Shown in pieces: positions 1 through 24,300 of a stretch of 64,000 nt of DNA (its first letter is position 1; each line of letters begins with the position of its first letter). The DNA is from Ascaris suum (taxonomy: Eukaryota; Nematoda; Chromadorea; Rhabditida; Ascarididae), in NCBI GenBank assembly GCA_013433145.1, contig CM024174.1:7658336-7722335 (forward strand), given 5' to 3'. Under the pieces are notes generated by a model, which searched no databases, was not told the origin of the DNA, and worked only from the letters and a program-made list of their open reading frames with translations. The position numbers and the translations under genes were made by a program.

Positions 1-100
1 TTACTGGGAAGAAGAATCGCTGAACAAAGTACAACTTTGCCATGCATTGGAAAATCCGGAGAACGTGGCCGCCTTGGATAAACGAAAAATTAGACAATAA
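1..100 (+). CDS. possible C-terminal coding fragment at the left edge
   Basis: A plus-strand frame is open from the first base of the window to a TAA at 98-100. It reads as about 32 residues, beginning YWEEESLNKVQLCHALENPE and ending in a Lys/Arg-rich tail. The composition is protein-like (acidic, Leu/Asn/Lys, few Cys). It could be the last exon of a gene that starts left of the window. I recognise no family. The stretch is too short to exclude chance, and no acceptor can be seen because the sequence starts inside it. Confidence 0.25.
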   Translation, partial: YWEEESLNKVQLCHALENPENVAALDKRKIRQ

Positions 101-2349
101 TTTGAAAGACATAAAAAGATAAAAACTTGCTTATCGAAGAAAGGTCTTCTAACGCAACTCTCCGAAGAAATGATCTGCATAACGCGTTCCGGCAGAGTAT
201 GCAAAAGACGTGTCGGCGCTAAAAGGGGCGTCTAAGTGAATGCGCGTTTGTTTGGCGATGTATTCACATTCTTGAAAGCACATACCGCTAAATGGAGCAA
301 ACATTATCTGAAGGTGAGTGGGTTCAGAAAAATCAACAAACACTGGGCTCAGGTGGTGTGTACAAATGTTTTTCGGTCTCCGTGATGCCTAGGTGGGGAA
401 TTTGTCCGCCCGATTGGATTTTGAGCAGTGAGCTACAAAGCGATAATGAACCTTTTTTCGCTATGAAGAAGTAGTTACCTTACAGTATAGTTCCACATCA
501 AAGTCGGGTGCATCAAGGGACCGTTCTGTGGCTGCTACCTTTTCTGATGCGCATAACCCGATTTCTTACGATCATTTCTTGCTGCTTGCTATATAGAATC
601 ATATCCCAGTTGTCCGTGCAATGTAAAAAATTCACGTCCGCAGCCTATCGATGTGGAATAACACAGGCAACAAGCAACGTACACGGAATGTGAAACACAT
701 CGCCTCTTTAGTCAAGGCAGTGGAGATTATGAGAATATCGTATGATGAGCGTGCGGTAGAAATAGACACAGCCGTGAAGAAAATGGGACTGCCGCGAACA
801 CAAGACGGATGCCTTCGCAGTTCCCTCAGATTCAATAAGAATACAGCGCAGCTGTTTGATCCTATCGTTTGTGCTTTCTTCGAGTTATTACTCATAAAAT
901 TGCTTCGACTTATAGCATGTTACCAGTCGTCGACTCGTTTTGTTTCTTTTTGCTTACTAAAGAAAAAACAGCCGGTGATAGGTAAACGAATAAGCGAAGA
1001 GAAGCGGATGGGGAAAAAAGTTACGTAATATGGGAGCGGACAAAAGTGTGCAAGGTCAAGTCTGTCTGCTACGTTAGCTACAGCTCAGCTCCAAGGTCAG
1101 TTGTTCTATTCCAAGTATGATATTTACAGATTTTAACTGAGATGCCAGTTAACTCTTTGCTTTTCTAAACGACTCTATCACCGAACAGAGTTATTGATGC
1201 GCTCACGGCACCATTCACTGCGACATGAAAAGAATATGAGAAAGCGAAAAACTTTTGTGAATCCATTCGCTTGTCGAGTTTGTATATCAGTGTAGGTTTG
1301 CTTGTTGCGTGGTAACCGTCGAACCTAATGTGGCTTTTCGTACTTGTGGAATTGGATTTCTTTGCAACTGCTTTTGTTTTTTCAACGTAGCCCTATTATA
1401 GCTCTTAGTAATTTAGCGGATCATTGCTTTCTTCACTGAGAACAAAAGTTTCTTGTTTTCTTCTTCAACAGCAGCAAAAGACCGCTGTCGAGCTCGAGCT
1501 CCGAAAAGCAGACTACGTTCGCAAGCAAAACATTTTCCCCTCGTAGATCTGCACCCTTATTAAAGCGGCGGAGCTCAGTCATTTATTAGAAGAAAATCTC
1601 GTCAAGATATATTATATGCAACGAATGAACCCTGACTTTAGAACTAATAACTCCCTAACATCAGCGTTTTACTCAGCGCGCAAAGTACTTTTAGTCGCAT
1701 CATGTGCTCCTGACTCCAATAAAAAGTGCACTTTATATGTGCTTGACTGCTTTACTTGGTTTGCTCAAGGTGCCAATACCTAACATCCGCTAACAATAGG
1801 AGAGATGCCAGACTGTTTCACTGAGAATATGAAGTGCTTTAACCTGGGCGAACTACTCTGCAATATCACCCTTCTTTTCGCTTACTGCAACTACTCAAGG
1901 GAAACAGAGAGAGACGACTGAGGGCAAAAAAAGATTCAGATGACACCTACTGCCGTTACCGATTCCTGTTCAGTGACGCAACCGTGTACGCACTCACATT
2001 TGATGTTGCGATGTTGTGGTACTCGTTGAGATTTCTTTCGTCCAACTGGTCGGTTGCGCCACCTGTATTGCCGCCGAACCTACGCGTTGGTTCCAACGAC
2101 CTTGGAACTCGGTTGCTGCATAAGTCGAGAAGGATTTCCATTTACGGAGTCATAGAGCGCCGCCAATCTTGCACTCTTGCTAATGTTTTAAAAACTTCAT
2201 CATTTTTGCTGTCATACAGAGTGCTGCGAGACTTAATATAGGCGGTGGAACCTCCCGCCATAAGCCCACTCACGAAATTCACCGCGGCTGCTTGATGGCA
2301 CTGGTCAATTGAACGCCGGCTGGCTTGCCGACTAGTTTCGAGCTAGAAA
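101..2349. other. stretch without a supported gene
   Basis: Short open frames occur on both strands. One at 651-1028 (+) and one at 1956-2141 (-) have fairly protein-like composition, and the latter reaches a GTGAGT donor. None carries a recognisable domain or a phase-consistent exon chain, so no gene is called. Only a short TAGA tetranucleotide run follows, near 2425. Confidence 0.4.
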
Positions 2350-2622
2350 TCAGGTAGATGCACTCTCGTGTGCTAAAGCCAGTAGTGTATAATGAGCCAT
2401 GGGCCAGTAATCAGTCCTCCAGTAGATAGATAGATAACCGCTCGTTCCCGGCTTATTAACAGCTGTTACTACGTAGTTTTCCCGCATTGGAGAAGGGAAA
2501 ATCCATAATGTTACTGGTGCACGATCACCATCTTCTACTTTTGTTGCTCCGTTCACTATGTTTGGAGGCGATGGGTGTGATGTTCGACTTGGAAACAGTT
2601 CTCCCTTATTGAAGCAGTTCAA
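2350..2622 (-). CDS. candidate exon, unknown protein
   Basis: This is a minus-strand open frame of about 90 codons. It includes the run NYVVTAVNKPGTSGYLSIYW and is low in the Cys and Arg excess typical of noise frames. It contains an internal GTAGTA that could serve as a donor and ends in TGA. I recognise no domain; the beta-strand-like Val/Thr/Tyr pattern is only suggestive. It could be an exon of a minus-strand gene or a chance frame. A small direct repeat of AAAAGTTC lies just upstream on the plus strand near 2620-2635. Confidence 0.22.
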   Translation of the reverse strand: MNCFNKGELFPSRTSHPSPPNIVNGATKVEDGDRAPVTLWIFPSPMRENYVVTAVNKPGTSGYLSIYWRTDYWPMAHYTLLALAHESAST

Positions 2623-3665
2623 AAGTTCAAAAGTTCTCTCCTACCAAAGTTGAAAAGTGTGGGTGTGATGTTCATTGTTTTGTTTATGAGTTCAAAAGCG
2701 CATTTTATATAAAATGTCGTATGTGTGCACGTAATTACCCAACGGTATTACTTGAACGGAATTCCTTCACGTTGGTAAGTGGCCGAAGCAGTTGGCTGAC
2801 AATCGAATGTCCGCTACAACTGAATACGCCTTCAAAATGTAGATTGGCCACCGGGCAAAGGCATTTGCTGAGAATCCATTTCCGAGGCGACCGAAAAATG
2901 AACGGGGCAATATTTTTTCCTTCGTTGAAAAACAACAGGAATTTTCAAGGAAAAAACGTGTTAGAAGAACGGCATGGAATCTTCCTTGATCACTAGAGCC
3001 ACACTTCTCGTATCTTTATTCACTAGCAAGAGCAACTGGGAGACCCATTGGAAACACCTTCCGTGGACACAACAACGTAGAGTAGAAAGGAGCAACGTGC
3101 TTGCAGCCCGGCAAGCTCATAGTCGTACGGGAGAGAATGACCTGGAGAAGCAGACTGAAAAGGAAGCCTTTAAAAACAAATTCAGAAGAAATATAGAACG
3201 GTGAAACAATGGGGTGCTTAATTTTTTAACTGGCTGAAGGCGGAAAATATTACACTGGTTCTGGCAAACGAATCAGCACAGCGAGGAAATAGACGAAGAC
3301 GCTGTTCAAGTAAATTGCAAATGCAATCAAATAGCACAAAAGCAGCACTAGGCTGGTATCGAAGAGGTGTGTGCTTGTGGAGGTGCACTGCGAAGAGATC
3401 CAAATCGCGAAAACGAGTGCAAAAGCCGTTGGCCCAGGAATGGAAATAAATTCAACAATCCCGCAGCACTTTCATATTCTCTCAAGATTAGCGCTGTGGT
3501 ATATCGGGACGAGAGTGCAGATCCTCAGAAAGGAGGAACATGAAGTGTTAGTTGAAAAGTGCTCAGTTCGTTACATTCTTCCAAACATCGGTCACCGTCT
3601 TCGAGTTGTTCACTATCTGCAAAGATTCGGTTTTTAGGCTGAGATCGTTGCATAGCACAGCTACG

Positions 3666-4272
3666 TTAAACCAAAAATCTAGCATTAGCCAAATTTGCGA
3701 AATCTGAGGAGTCGACAGCCTCAGCTAAATCAGACGAATCCTTCAACAAAATCTCCATATAATAGGACAAAGGCAGCGCTTTGAAAAGCCGAGTAGTATG
3801 AGCCGAATGTAGGCCACAGAACGTATTGAACATATTGTAAGACATGTTTTCTAAATTTTCAGAGCACGCTGAATTCTCAACAACAACTTTCCAGCTGAGA
3901 ACTGAAAAGTTTCTTGAGAACATGTTGAAAGTTCCAAACAACCGTTTCCACCCTATTCCATCTCAGATCAGCCGTATCCCCCGATGAGATTTTGAGCAAG
4001 CATTCGCGAAGAAGTAGTAGCTTTGAGATCTTCTGAGCGGTTGCTGTACATCCATGTAATCCAGGGACGGTGATAAATCATTCCCACGACCTCGCAGTTG
4101 TAAACCATGCAGACTGTTTGCAATTCAAAAATTCGTGACCGCATTGGGCCGCAAAGAAGCAGCAGCAGTTTTTCGGAGTCGACAAAAATAAAATGGTTTA
4201 CAGACAACTTTCTATAGAAGGGGAAGACAGTGTAAGGGATAGATCCTTCTGAGTAATGGAAGGATACGTTAA
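3666..4272 (-). pseudogene. two adjoining minus-strand ORFs in different frames (broken gene or missed intron)
   Basis: Reading the minus strand from about 4272 down, one frame stays open to a TGA near 3968. It passes through YNCEVVGMIYHRPWITWMYS and ends LAQNLIGGYG. A second frame then opens within a few bases and runs to a TAA at 3666-3668; it contains ALPLSYYMEILLKDSSDLAE. Both stretches have protein-like composition and together would give about 195 residues. No convincing GT/AG pair joins them in phase. Possible explanations are a frameshift (decay or assembly error), an intron I cannot see, or chance. I do not recognise the family. Confidence 0.28.
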
Positions 4273-15370
<11,098 letters not shown>

Positions 15371-15380
15371 ACCTTTCTAG
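15371..15380 (+). promoter_or_regulatory. trans-splice-type acceptor upstream of TFIIB
   Basis: A pyrimidine-rich acceptor, ACCTTTCTAG, ends 9 bases before the TFIIB start codon at 15390. Nematode pre-mRNAs commonly receive a spliced leader at such a site a few bases upstream of the ATG. The alternative is a conventional intron in the 5' UTR. The sequence shows the acceptor; leader addition is inferred. Confidence 0.45.
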
Positions 15381-15389
15381 GGGAAGAAG

Positions 15390-18300
15390 ATGTCGATAAG
15401 GTGTGAATCACATCCCTATGCAAATCTCGTCGAGGACCATCGTGCTGGGGACCTCATATGTCCTGAGTGTGGACTTGTCGTTGGTGACAGGTACTGTTTG
15501 ATTGCATATACAACGCCTCATTAGATTCCCGTGGCGCATCCGCCATGTAGTTTTGTGCCGCTCATGGTTCCAGAGGTTCGAAATTATGGTTATACTGCGA
15601 ATGTGCATGGTTAGTTTATGTGGTTCGTACTTTGAATGGACCTTGGATATTTCTGAAAAGCGGCTTTGCTGCATGAGGGATGCCTGCGAGATTGTCTCGT
15701 AGGTCCTCAGCAAAGTTATTTTATTATCTGCGTCTCTGAATCACAGATGCCAGCCCGTACGAGTACCCAATTCTTTCCGTTGCCACGCATATAGATTAGC
15801 TGTTTGTTGGGTGGTGTCAGCAGTTAAGCTGATCCGACGAGAAAGACGACCAGTAAACGCGTTGACATAATCGAACTGAGAACGTATGATGAACCGGGAC
15901 ATCGAACGAGCTGAAATGGCTTGAATGAACTCTGTCGTCGCTGCACAGACATCCTTAAATCAGATATATAACTGAGAAATCAACCGCGCGTAGCATTAGT
16001 AAAAACCAATTCGTGCGCATACGTGGTCGGGCAGTGAAAACGCCAGTGATTCCAACAGCACCATCACATTGCATTTTAACAACACTTCAGCAGCTCGGTC
16101 GTGGGCGGGTGGTAGAGGGTGTGCATAACGAAGTGATAGTTCGGAAGGTCGCATGCTGTTCGTTTTCATGCGTTTTTTTTTTTGCAAATATGACGAAGAA
16201 TCGTCGGAACGGAATTTCGTCGGTTTTTATCGTCTCACCGTTGCAATTCTACAAGAATAAAAACTTCGGGTGTTTAATTTCATATCATAGAATGTGGTTC
16301 CCGCAGTTATCACTCGAATGGATGGCAATAACTTCTTTGCTCATAAAGGGTAACGTTTCTTTGATGATGCGGAATTAGAATCTACCAACATCAAATGTGA
16401 TGAGATCAGTGAAAATGAAACGATGCAAAAATGCGTGAAATATCAGTGATGCAAAAGGTCTGTTTAGAAAGTACTTCACAATATTAAGGGTACTACAACA
16501 TCCACGATGTCAACTGTAGTATGGGCTATACCCTAAATCTTATCGAGTCGGCCTACTGACAGACATTGAAGTGTTGTTGGTAGACAGATTATGCATATAC
16601 GAGCATATAGATATCTTAGTGAGTTCATTCCATAAAAATAAAGAAATTGTGCAGAGGCATAAATAAGTTTATCGTTGATGTTATGTGTTTTAGGCTAAGA
16701 AAAAAACCATGCAGTCATGTGTCTTCTTTCCTGAAGAAGATATTTTTATGCTATTGCCTCAGCAATGAAGCTATGGAACGGCAGACGGTTACTACAAGCT
16801 AGCGAAACGGTTCTCTTTAAAAACCCACTTAATGTGATTACAGGATAGTGGACGTGGGCACAGAATGGCGTTCGTTTAGCGGTGAGAAATCGGGTATTGA
16901 TCCGTCGCGCGTCGGCGCTCCTGAGAACCCTCTTTTAGGCAGCTCCGATCTTTCAACATCAATCGCCGTTTATTACGGCAGTTCGGAATGCGATCAGAGG
17001 TTCCACATATCTTCGTTTTAGCACTTTCTGAATATAAAGCTTTAGAGTACCCGTTGTATATTCAGGTGATGTACATGGCGCCTGTAGCTAATTGATTTGT
17101 GCAGGTGCAATGCTGCCAACATCACATCTGATGTATCCAATCTACCACAGCATTCGCACGCATTCTTTCAACCAATCCGATCAGACTTAAGCTTAATTGC
17201 TAAGAGTCATTGTGGGGATTGAGCAGCTGGGCTGAAAGGCCGATTTTTTTCTTCTGCGCCTGTCCGTTGGAATCGTCTGTTTGAACGAAACGAACTGTTT
17301 ACACGGAAATTTCCCAGTTTCTGAGTGGATTGACCAGTTCTGTGAGAGTGAGAGATCGCTGGTGCAAAAAGTCATTGCTGCAATTTTTATCCTACGCCCA
17401 TCTCTTGAAATGCGGGAATCCATGGTTCGGCCATGGACTACTTTCTTGCACGGCTGACCATGAGATGGAGCACATGCTAAAAGATGAGTGGAATCCCCAG
17501 CCCAGCTCATGCAGGCGCTCCTTTTGCTCGCTCTGAAACCGCCTACAATATTACATTCTTTCGGATGTGCTGGTGTCATACTGCGTTATACAGAAAATTA
17601 TGCCATGGACCACTCCAGTACTTCGTTTTGCGACAAATTTTCGCTATTTGGTGTGGATGGGTGCATCTTGGTGTTTCAGTGCTTCCTTTAATAGATGCAT
17701 ATATTTATGCTTTTTAACGCTTCCTATATGTTAGGGAGGAATGATGCTTTCTTGGTGCGGATTACGTTAGATGGTATGTAACTTTGCAGATGAGCGGTAA
17801 ACATATACATACAGTATTCAGCAGCGACAGTAGCAAGATATCTCATGAATGGAAGGAGCGGGGCGGGTAGCAAGGATAGAAAGAGCGTCGAAATAATATG
17901 CAGAGCAGCTCATTCTGGTACATTCCTTTAGATCTTCCCCACTATAACCTCCCGTTAAGAACGGTAGTCCCACAAGCCTCTTATGACAGTCTAGAATCGC
18001 TTAAAAGAGAAATTGCTTGTTGTACCTGCATCAGTCATTGCGTCTAAGACCGAAGAGGCAGCACACTTATCTCTGAAGACAAGAAGCAGAGAACTGCATG
18101 CACTACATTCTAATGCCGCTTAGGGGAGAGGGTGATGTCCTGGAGAGAAGATATAAGACTACTTCAAACGAAGCATAAAAATATCAAAACCAAGTTGATA
18201 TTGTGCAGAAGAAATGCCTGGCGAGTCGCACATATGGAATAATGGATCCCGTTGCTTCCGTTTTTTCCACAACTTCACATTTTTTTCCTTCTACAGACCG

Positions 18301-21300
18301 CTTTTTGTGCAGCTCCACGCTGCCCACCGGTTAGAACGGTTTTATAATAATATTGAGAGAAATACTGCGCCCGTTCGTCGGAAAAATCCAGTCGTCGTAG
18401 GTGACCATGAATTGTTCAGGACCCGGGCAACTAGCAGTTTTGTGAATTTTACGTTGCATGCATGCCGAGATCGCATTGCCGTTAATGTCAGTGACGAGGA
18501 GGCGATCACTAGTAACAGATGGGAGGTCCGCTCAGGACGTCTTGAAAAAGCGTTTTCCTCTTCGATGACGTTTTCTGCTGACCTGCTGGCACCAATGTTG
18601 TTAATATGTGGGTGTTTGTAGCATGTATGCATCCATCTCGAAATTTCATTCCTCTTCTGCTGTTCCAAAAATGTCGCATTAATAAAAGAGTTCGAGCGTT
18701 TATGTTGGTGCTTTGATTCCAGAAAAAAAGATTTGCCAGAGTTCATATGTCTGGTCATTATCTCGTCACTCATTCATTTGCATAAAGCTGCTTGCTGTAT
18801 TGGGTGATGGATATATGTGGCTGCCAAAGCCTGAAAACACTTTTCAATTCGATGGTCATCTCTACGTTAGAGAAAAGGAGAAAACTCATCGCCGTATGAC
18901 TCTGGCTTCTGCCTATCTTTGCTTCTGTGTGTGCGCAGGTGGTCTCTGTAGTAACTGACATACTCCCGGCCAAATGTTTACAACTGAGGTAATCACAGCT
19001 TTGAGTATAGTTGTTGGATTTGGCTGTGATGCCGTCGGAAAAAGAGAATAAGCCACTGAATCGTTTCTCAGGCTCCATTTTGTACTCGTTAACAAAGGCT
19101 AATAAGGGGTAATGTCTCTATCGTTCTTGTTCAAGAGCAGCGCTCTCGCAAAGTCGTTGCTGACTCTTTAGCGAAATTTTTCTCTCGTGAATGTGATGAA
19201 AACAAGCGTTCTTGTGCAATAGTTCTTGCAGCTTGGCGAGTGCACAACGCAGAACGTTGAATGGCGTTGATCGGCAAATGACTGAAGCACTGGGCGTTAT
19301 ACGGGAAATGAGCGCACGCATGCAACTGCCCAAATCTATTGAAGTAAGTTCGCTGACGCTTCCACCCTTTCAGAAATACGCTCATAATTTGCGTCCTTCC
19401 AATATTTGTTCTTCAAAAATTGCACTGTTCTCTGGAGGTTTGTTTTTTCATCGAATTATGAGGTCCTAAAAGGGCCACATATAGGTGCGTCCTTGTCGTG
19501 GCCTGCATTTTGAAGAAGTTCCGGTGCTCAGTGTGCTGCGATTCTATACCATGTTTTGCTGTCCTTTGCAATATTTTCATTCGCTTCCATTGGTGGTTAT
19601 TCATCTTCTGAGGCCCAGCAATTTCCATTTGACAGTCATCCCGAGTTTACTGGTCCGAGAGAGGGGAGGTGTGGGGGGGGGGGGGGGGAGGAAAGAAGTT
19701 GCTTGGGTGTCAACTAGGCGACACTTGTGTATAGGTTGATGAAGTATTTGTGTATGGTGTGCAGTCATTTGGCCATTACAAGGTTCAAACTGTTTCATCG
19801 TTGGCTATTTACTGGGGGATTCACTTATCTCTGGAAAGATATTTCCATGACTTGTGATCAGAGCATGGAGGCAGATGCTTGGCACTCCGTATATTCTGAG
19901 TCGTATCTGGAGCCGGAACGGTGTGCAGAAATGGAATTGGAATGCGCGGGGAAAGTGAAAGGGATAATAAGCAAGCGCCATTTCAGAAATGCCGATCTGC
20001 TCTCGGCATCAAATGTTAAGCTACGATACCTTCAAATTGCGTAATATGCAGGCGGCATCATTGCAGCAGTTTCTGTTGTGGAGACGAGGAGGGGAAGGAA
20101 GAGAGGGGAAGAATAGCTAGAGTTGTTGCTTGAGCATATTAAAACAAACCGATCTGGTCTTGGGGGAAGTTCTCATACCGTGCAGAAAAAACCTAGTGAT
20201 ATTTGATTGCTGTGGATAGTGAGGGACACATTTTCCATTTTCTCGGTAGAACGAAAGAAACTACTCGAAGGATTCTATCCGCAAATTGAAAACAATTTTC
20301 TCATTCCTACCACTCTTCAGTGCTTGATCCGCATGTCTCGTTTTCTGGCCTTTGTTACTTTCCCCCTACATTCCTCTTTCCCAAATTTCTCTGCTCTCTT
20401 CAACTTCTAACAGCGTCCAGTGCTTCAGTTTTTATATTGCATGTTGTCTATGCTTGATTATACCAAGTTTCCGTTCGGCAATACAGGAAGCTTGCTTATG
20501 TCAAGCCGCTGCCACCATCGCTCTTGGACAGCCGCGCTTCGGATGCCTTCCTCAAAAAAACCATCTCAACGACAAGTGCATTAGAAACAACGAGCTGCTG
20601 AACGAAAAAAATGTAGCCGGAGAACTCCGAGTCCGGTTTGATCGCCAACGGTGCAACGCATCTGTCCAAGTTTAATCACTCTGCCATTTGGGGATGAATG
20701 TTCATGCAGCATATATCTAATACTATCTCTGTGCACCATCCCCTCTCTTCCTCTCCTCCACCTTCCCACTTTCTCCCACAAATTCTTAAAATTCACCTCG
20801 GCCCAGATTCGGTTCTCCCTCTCTGCTGGAGATAGAATTTTGCCCATCCTCATCCTTTGTTACCTTCTACTGGCTCCAAATATCATGTGCTGCACAAATA
20901 AATTTGAGAGCCTAAGTTATTTCGCAGTAAAAAAAGCGTCGTTATTGACGATGACGAAGCAGCTAACAGAAGGTTTCTTCCACTGCTCAAGCTTGTGCGT
21001 TCGCTTGGTTGGTTATGGGAACAGGTGGAGTCTGCTCGGGAGGTCAGAATGATACGCACTTTTGCAGTTCCACTCATCAGATCAGTAAACTTCCTCAGCT
21101 GTCGATGAGTGCAGCATGTGCAGAATAGTGCATCAGCGTTTCGATGGACCCCACTGCTCGCACAGAACCCTCTACAAACATTTCTTATGACCCGATTGTT
21201 CTACACTGAAGATGCAGTTGCATGGAAATTCACGTATGTCTTGAAGGGATTTTAAGTGACGATACTCCTGGATGCTGATGTTTAAAAGGAAGCATAGTAT

Positions 21301-24300
21301 ATGAAAATGTGCTGTGTAATGTTACATACGGTTTCATACTTACGATTTCTGTAGTCCATGAGTTGAGGCTCCACGGAATGGGAGAGAACAGGTGAGTCGG
21401 ATTCTCCCTCACGTCATCTTGAGCTCCTCCCCGACGTCCATTTCTTTTTGTTGATTAGAGGGCAGCGATGAGAATGAAATTTTTCACTGGACGGAATTCG
21501 TTGCGACGACTGAGATAGCCGCATCAGTCCGTTTGGCCACACCATCTCTTCTTGCCTAAGGGATGTTGTTGAAATGGGAGAATATTAAGCGATCCTATTC
21601 CCATCTCGCTTATTCTCCGAGCAGGAATCTCAGGCATGCCCTATTGCACCGGAAATGAAAAATATTTGCTGTGTTTATTTTTGACGGCTGAAATAACACA
21701 AAATATATCGGCCAATATTGAGGGGAGGTGAGAGATGTTTCTTCGAGTTTTTAAACTCTCCTTAAATTTTTATGCCTGCACTCGCAAGACTTTAGAATCT
21801 GCTGCTTGTTACTTTCGTTCAGAATATTTTGTGTTCCTTCAAAAATCCGAATCCACTTAACTTCCGTGGTCCGCGAAGCACATCTTTAATAAATTCTCCG
21901 TGGCATGGTGGATTGCCTCTCCCCTCTCCGCCCCCTTCCGTTCTTCTCCTATGCTCGTCGTTCGGAATCGTTTTAATTTGCCGCGTTTCTTGTTTTGTTT
22001 TATTCAAAATTCATGGAGGATGGAAATCCCGCGTTACATCGTTTGCTTACCGCTTCTCATCTGTCGAATTGCAAAGCGTGAATAGAGAATGAACGAAGGT
22101 GTAGTTCGCAGCCAAAGGCGTGCTCGTTTACAAGAGGCATATAAGACTGCGCAACACATCAAAGAAATTCTCCGTAATTGTGAGGAGTGAAAGGTTATTT
22201 GAAAGTGACAAGTATGAGCACTTGTTATAGGATTCAGCTGCGAAGGTATTCAGAGACGTGGTGGATACACGAGCGTTGGTCGGCAAAAACAACGAAGCAA
22301 AGGCAGCCGCGTGTCTTTACATTGCGTGTAGAAAAGAAGGCGTGCCACGCACTTTCAAAGGTGATTTTGTTTGTCAGCACTAGCGAAATCCAGTTTTTAC
22401 TGGTCACCTCGTCATCTCAGAGTCGCCTGTTTTTCATGAATGTGCTAAATATATTCGAGAGACTGGTTGCCACCTTTGTGCACGAGACCGGTTTGTGTGG
22501 ACAGCTCACAATTTGTGCGGTCTTCAGAGGTCTGCGCCGTGTCGAGAGTATCAAAGAAAGAAATTGGCAGGTGTTTCAAGTTGGCAATCAGATCATTGGA
22601 GACAAATCTCGAGCAGATCACCAGTGCTGACTTCATGGTAGGTCGCTTTAACTTATACTTTCAGTGCTGTTGATATTCTTCTTTATTTACGCTTCCAAAG
22701 ATTATCTGCTTCAAGCGTCGATAGTTACGTTTTTCCGGATAGTCGGCATCCTGAGAGAAAGCTGTTGCTGACTTGCCGAATGTCACGCCTTCATCACTTT
22801 GCGCACTCATTGTCGGCAGCGTTTGATTTCGCGAAAGCACGCATGAAGGAACAAATTGCGCTAAACTGCAAGAAATAACGCCTCTTCGTAAATGTCACAG
22901 TCGTCCTCTGAGCTGCGACCTGCACCACCCTCTAGTTTTCTTAGGCTGCCCGTCGCGCGTGACGGACGAGTGGGTTCGAAAATACTGCATCTAAAAGTTC
23001 AGCGTTTTGTTGCTGCGGTGATAATAAAAAAACACCTAGAGGGGGTGGCATCATGCTGCTCGGAAATTGCGAAATTTTTAATGCATATTGGTTCAGTCTC
23101 GATTTTGCGGCAACCTGGGGCTCTCGCACGCTTTGCAGATGGTTGCGACCACAATCGCGAAAAAAGCTGTCGAACGAGACCTTGTCGCCGGGTGAGCAGT
23201 ATTGTGAATTCAGTGCTCATTTATAATGGCTGATGTTACTTTATTCCATCATTTGTTTAGCTAGGCTGTGTCGGAGCAATAGATTTTTATAGTGCGTCAG
23301 GGAGATAGTTGGCTGTATCTGGACGCAGTGATAAGTACTCTTCCAGCTGAGCACTGCAGTACTTTGTCAGATGAGGCAGAATCCAGGCAGTACTGTTTTT
23401 ACTAGAAGCATGGTTGTCTGCTCGGTCATATCTCAAGTGCTCAATATTTGTTCTTTGGAGAATGCTTGTTAGCATGCCTTGTCGTTAGGTTAGCCCGCTT
23501 CTTTTGTTGAGACGTAAGCTAAGTTGAGATTTTCGAGGCCTTTATAAGACCGTGGATTTTTTTCGAGCTGAGGTTCTTCCACAGGGGTAACGTTCGCGGG
23601 AATGTGCATAGTTTTGTTTGCTTCATTCTGTTCATGTTTTGGCTTCACTTTGGCACGTTAGGCTGAGGAAGATTGTTTTTAAGTATTTGAAAAAAAGAAC
23701 GCAGCTGACAGAACGAAGGGACGAATAGAACAAAGTAGACTACGTTAAATTTCTTTTAATTGCAGCAGGAGTCCAATTTCGATCGCAGCGGCGGCTATAT
23801 ATATGGCATCACAAGCGTCAAATGAGCGAAGAACGGCCAAAGGTAAATTACCCCATTGTCATTTACTCATATAACGAAGTGAACCCCACAGTACTTGTCA
23901 ACAAGTGCGTTGACGAGCCCATTTGAAGGGTGCGCTACACTCGAGACGTGTGCTCGTTTGCTGTGGTTGACTGCAGGCTCGGAGGCTCTTCGCATTGGTG
24001 GGCTTTCCTTGGATATTTGCATGCTCAATGTTTCTTTCCTCTCGTGAATTATGGGGAATGATTCATGTGCTTGATAGGGGTTGGTAAAAAGGTGAATTCT
24101 TCCCGCTGTTTTCGCGCTTGCATCAAACCCGGTTTAGTGCTGCTTAGAGAACTGTCCAGTAGTGTGCGGGATCTTCGCGCCACCGCCCGCTTTGTGGAGG
24201 CTGCTCCATTGTCTCGGCCGCATAACTCAATTGGGTAATTTAGATGATGCCTTAACCTATATGGAGCAGTGAATGAGCGCGCCTCCAATGAGCATCGCAT

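Noticed and set aside
16880..16886. GTGAGA as the donor of TFIIB exon 2
   Set aside because: It is a better consensus than GTTCCA, but it would remove the conserved stretch from DPSRVG to DLSTSI and break the phase with exon 3.
18214..18773. Overlapping 135- and 143-codon frames inside TFIIB intron 2
   Set aside because: They lie in an intron, lack domains and splice support, and are within the length expected by chance.
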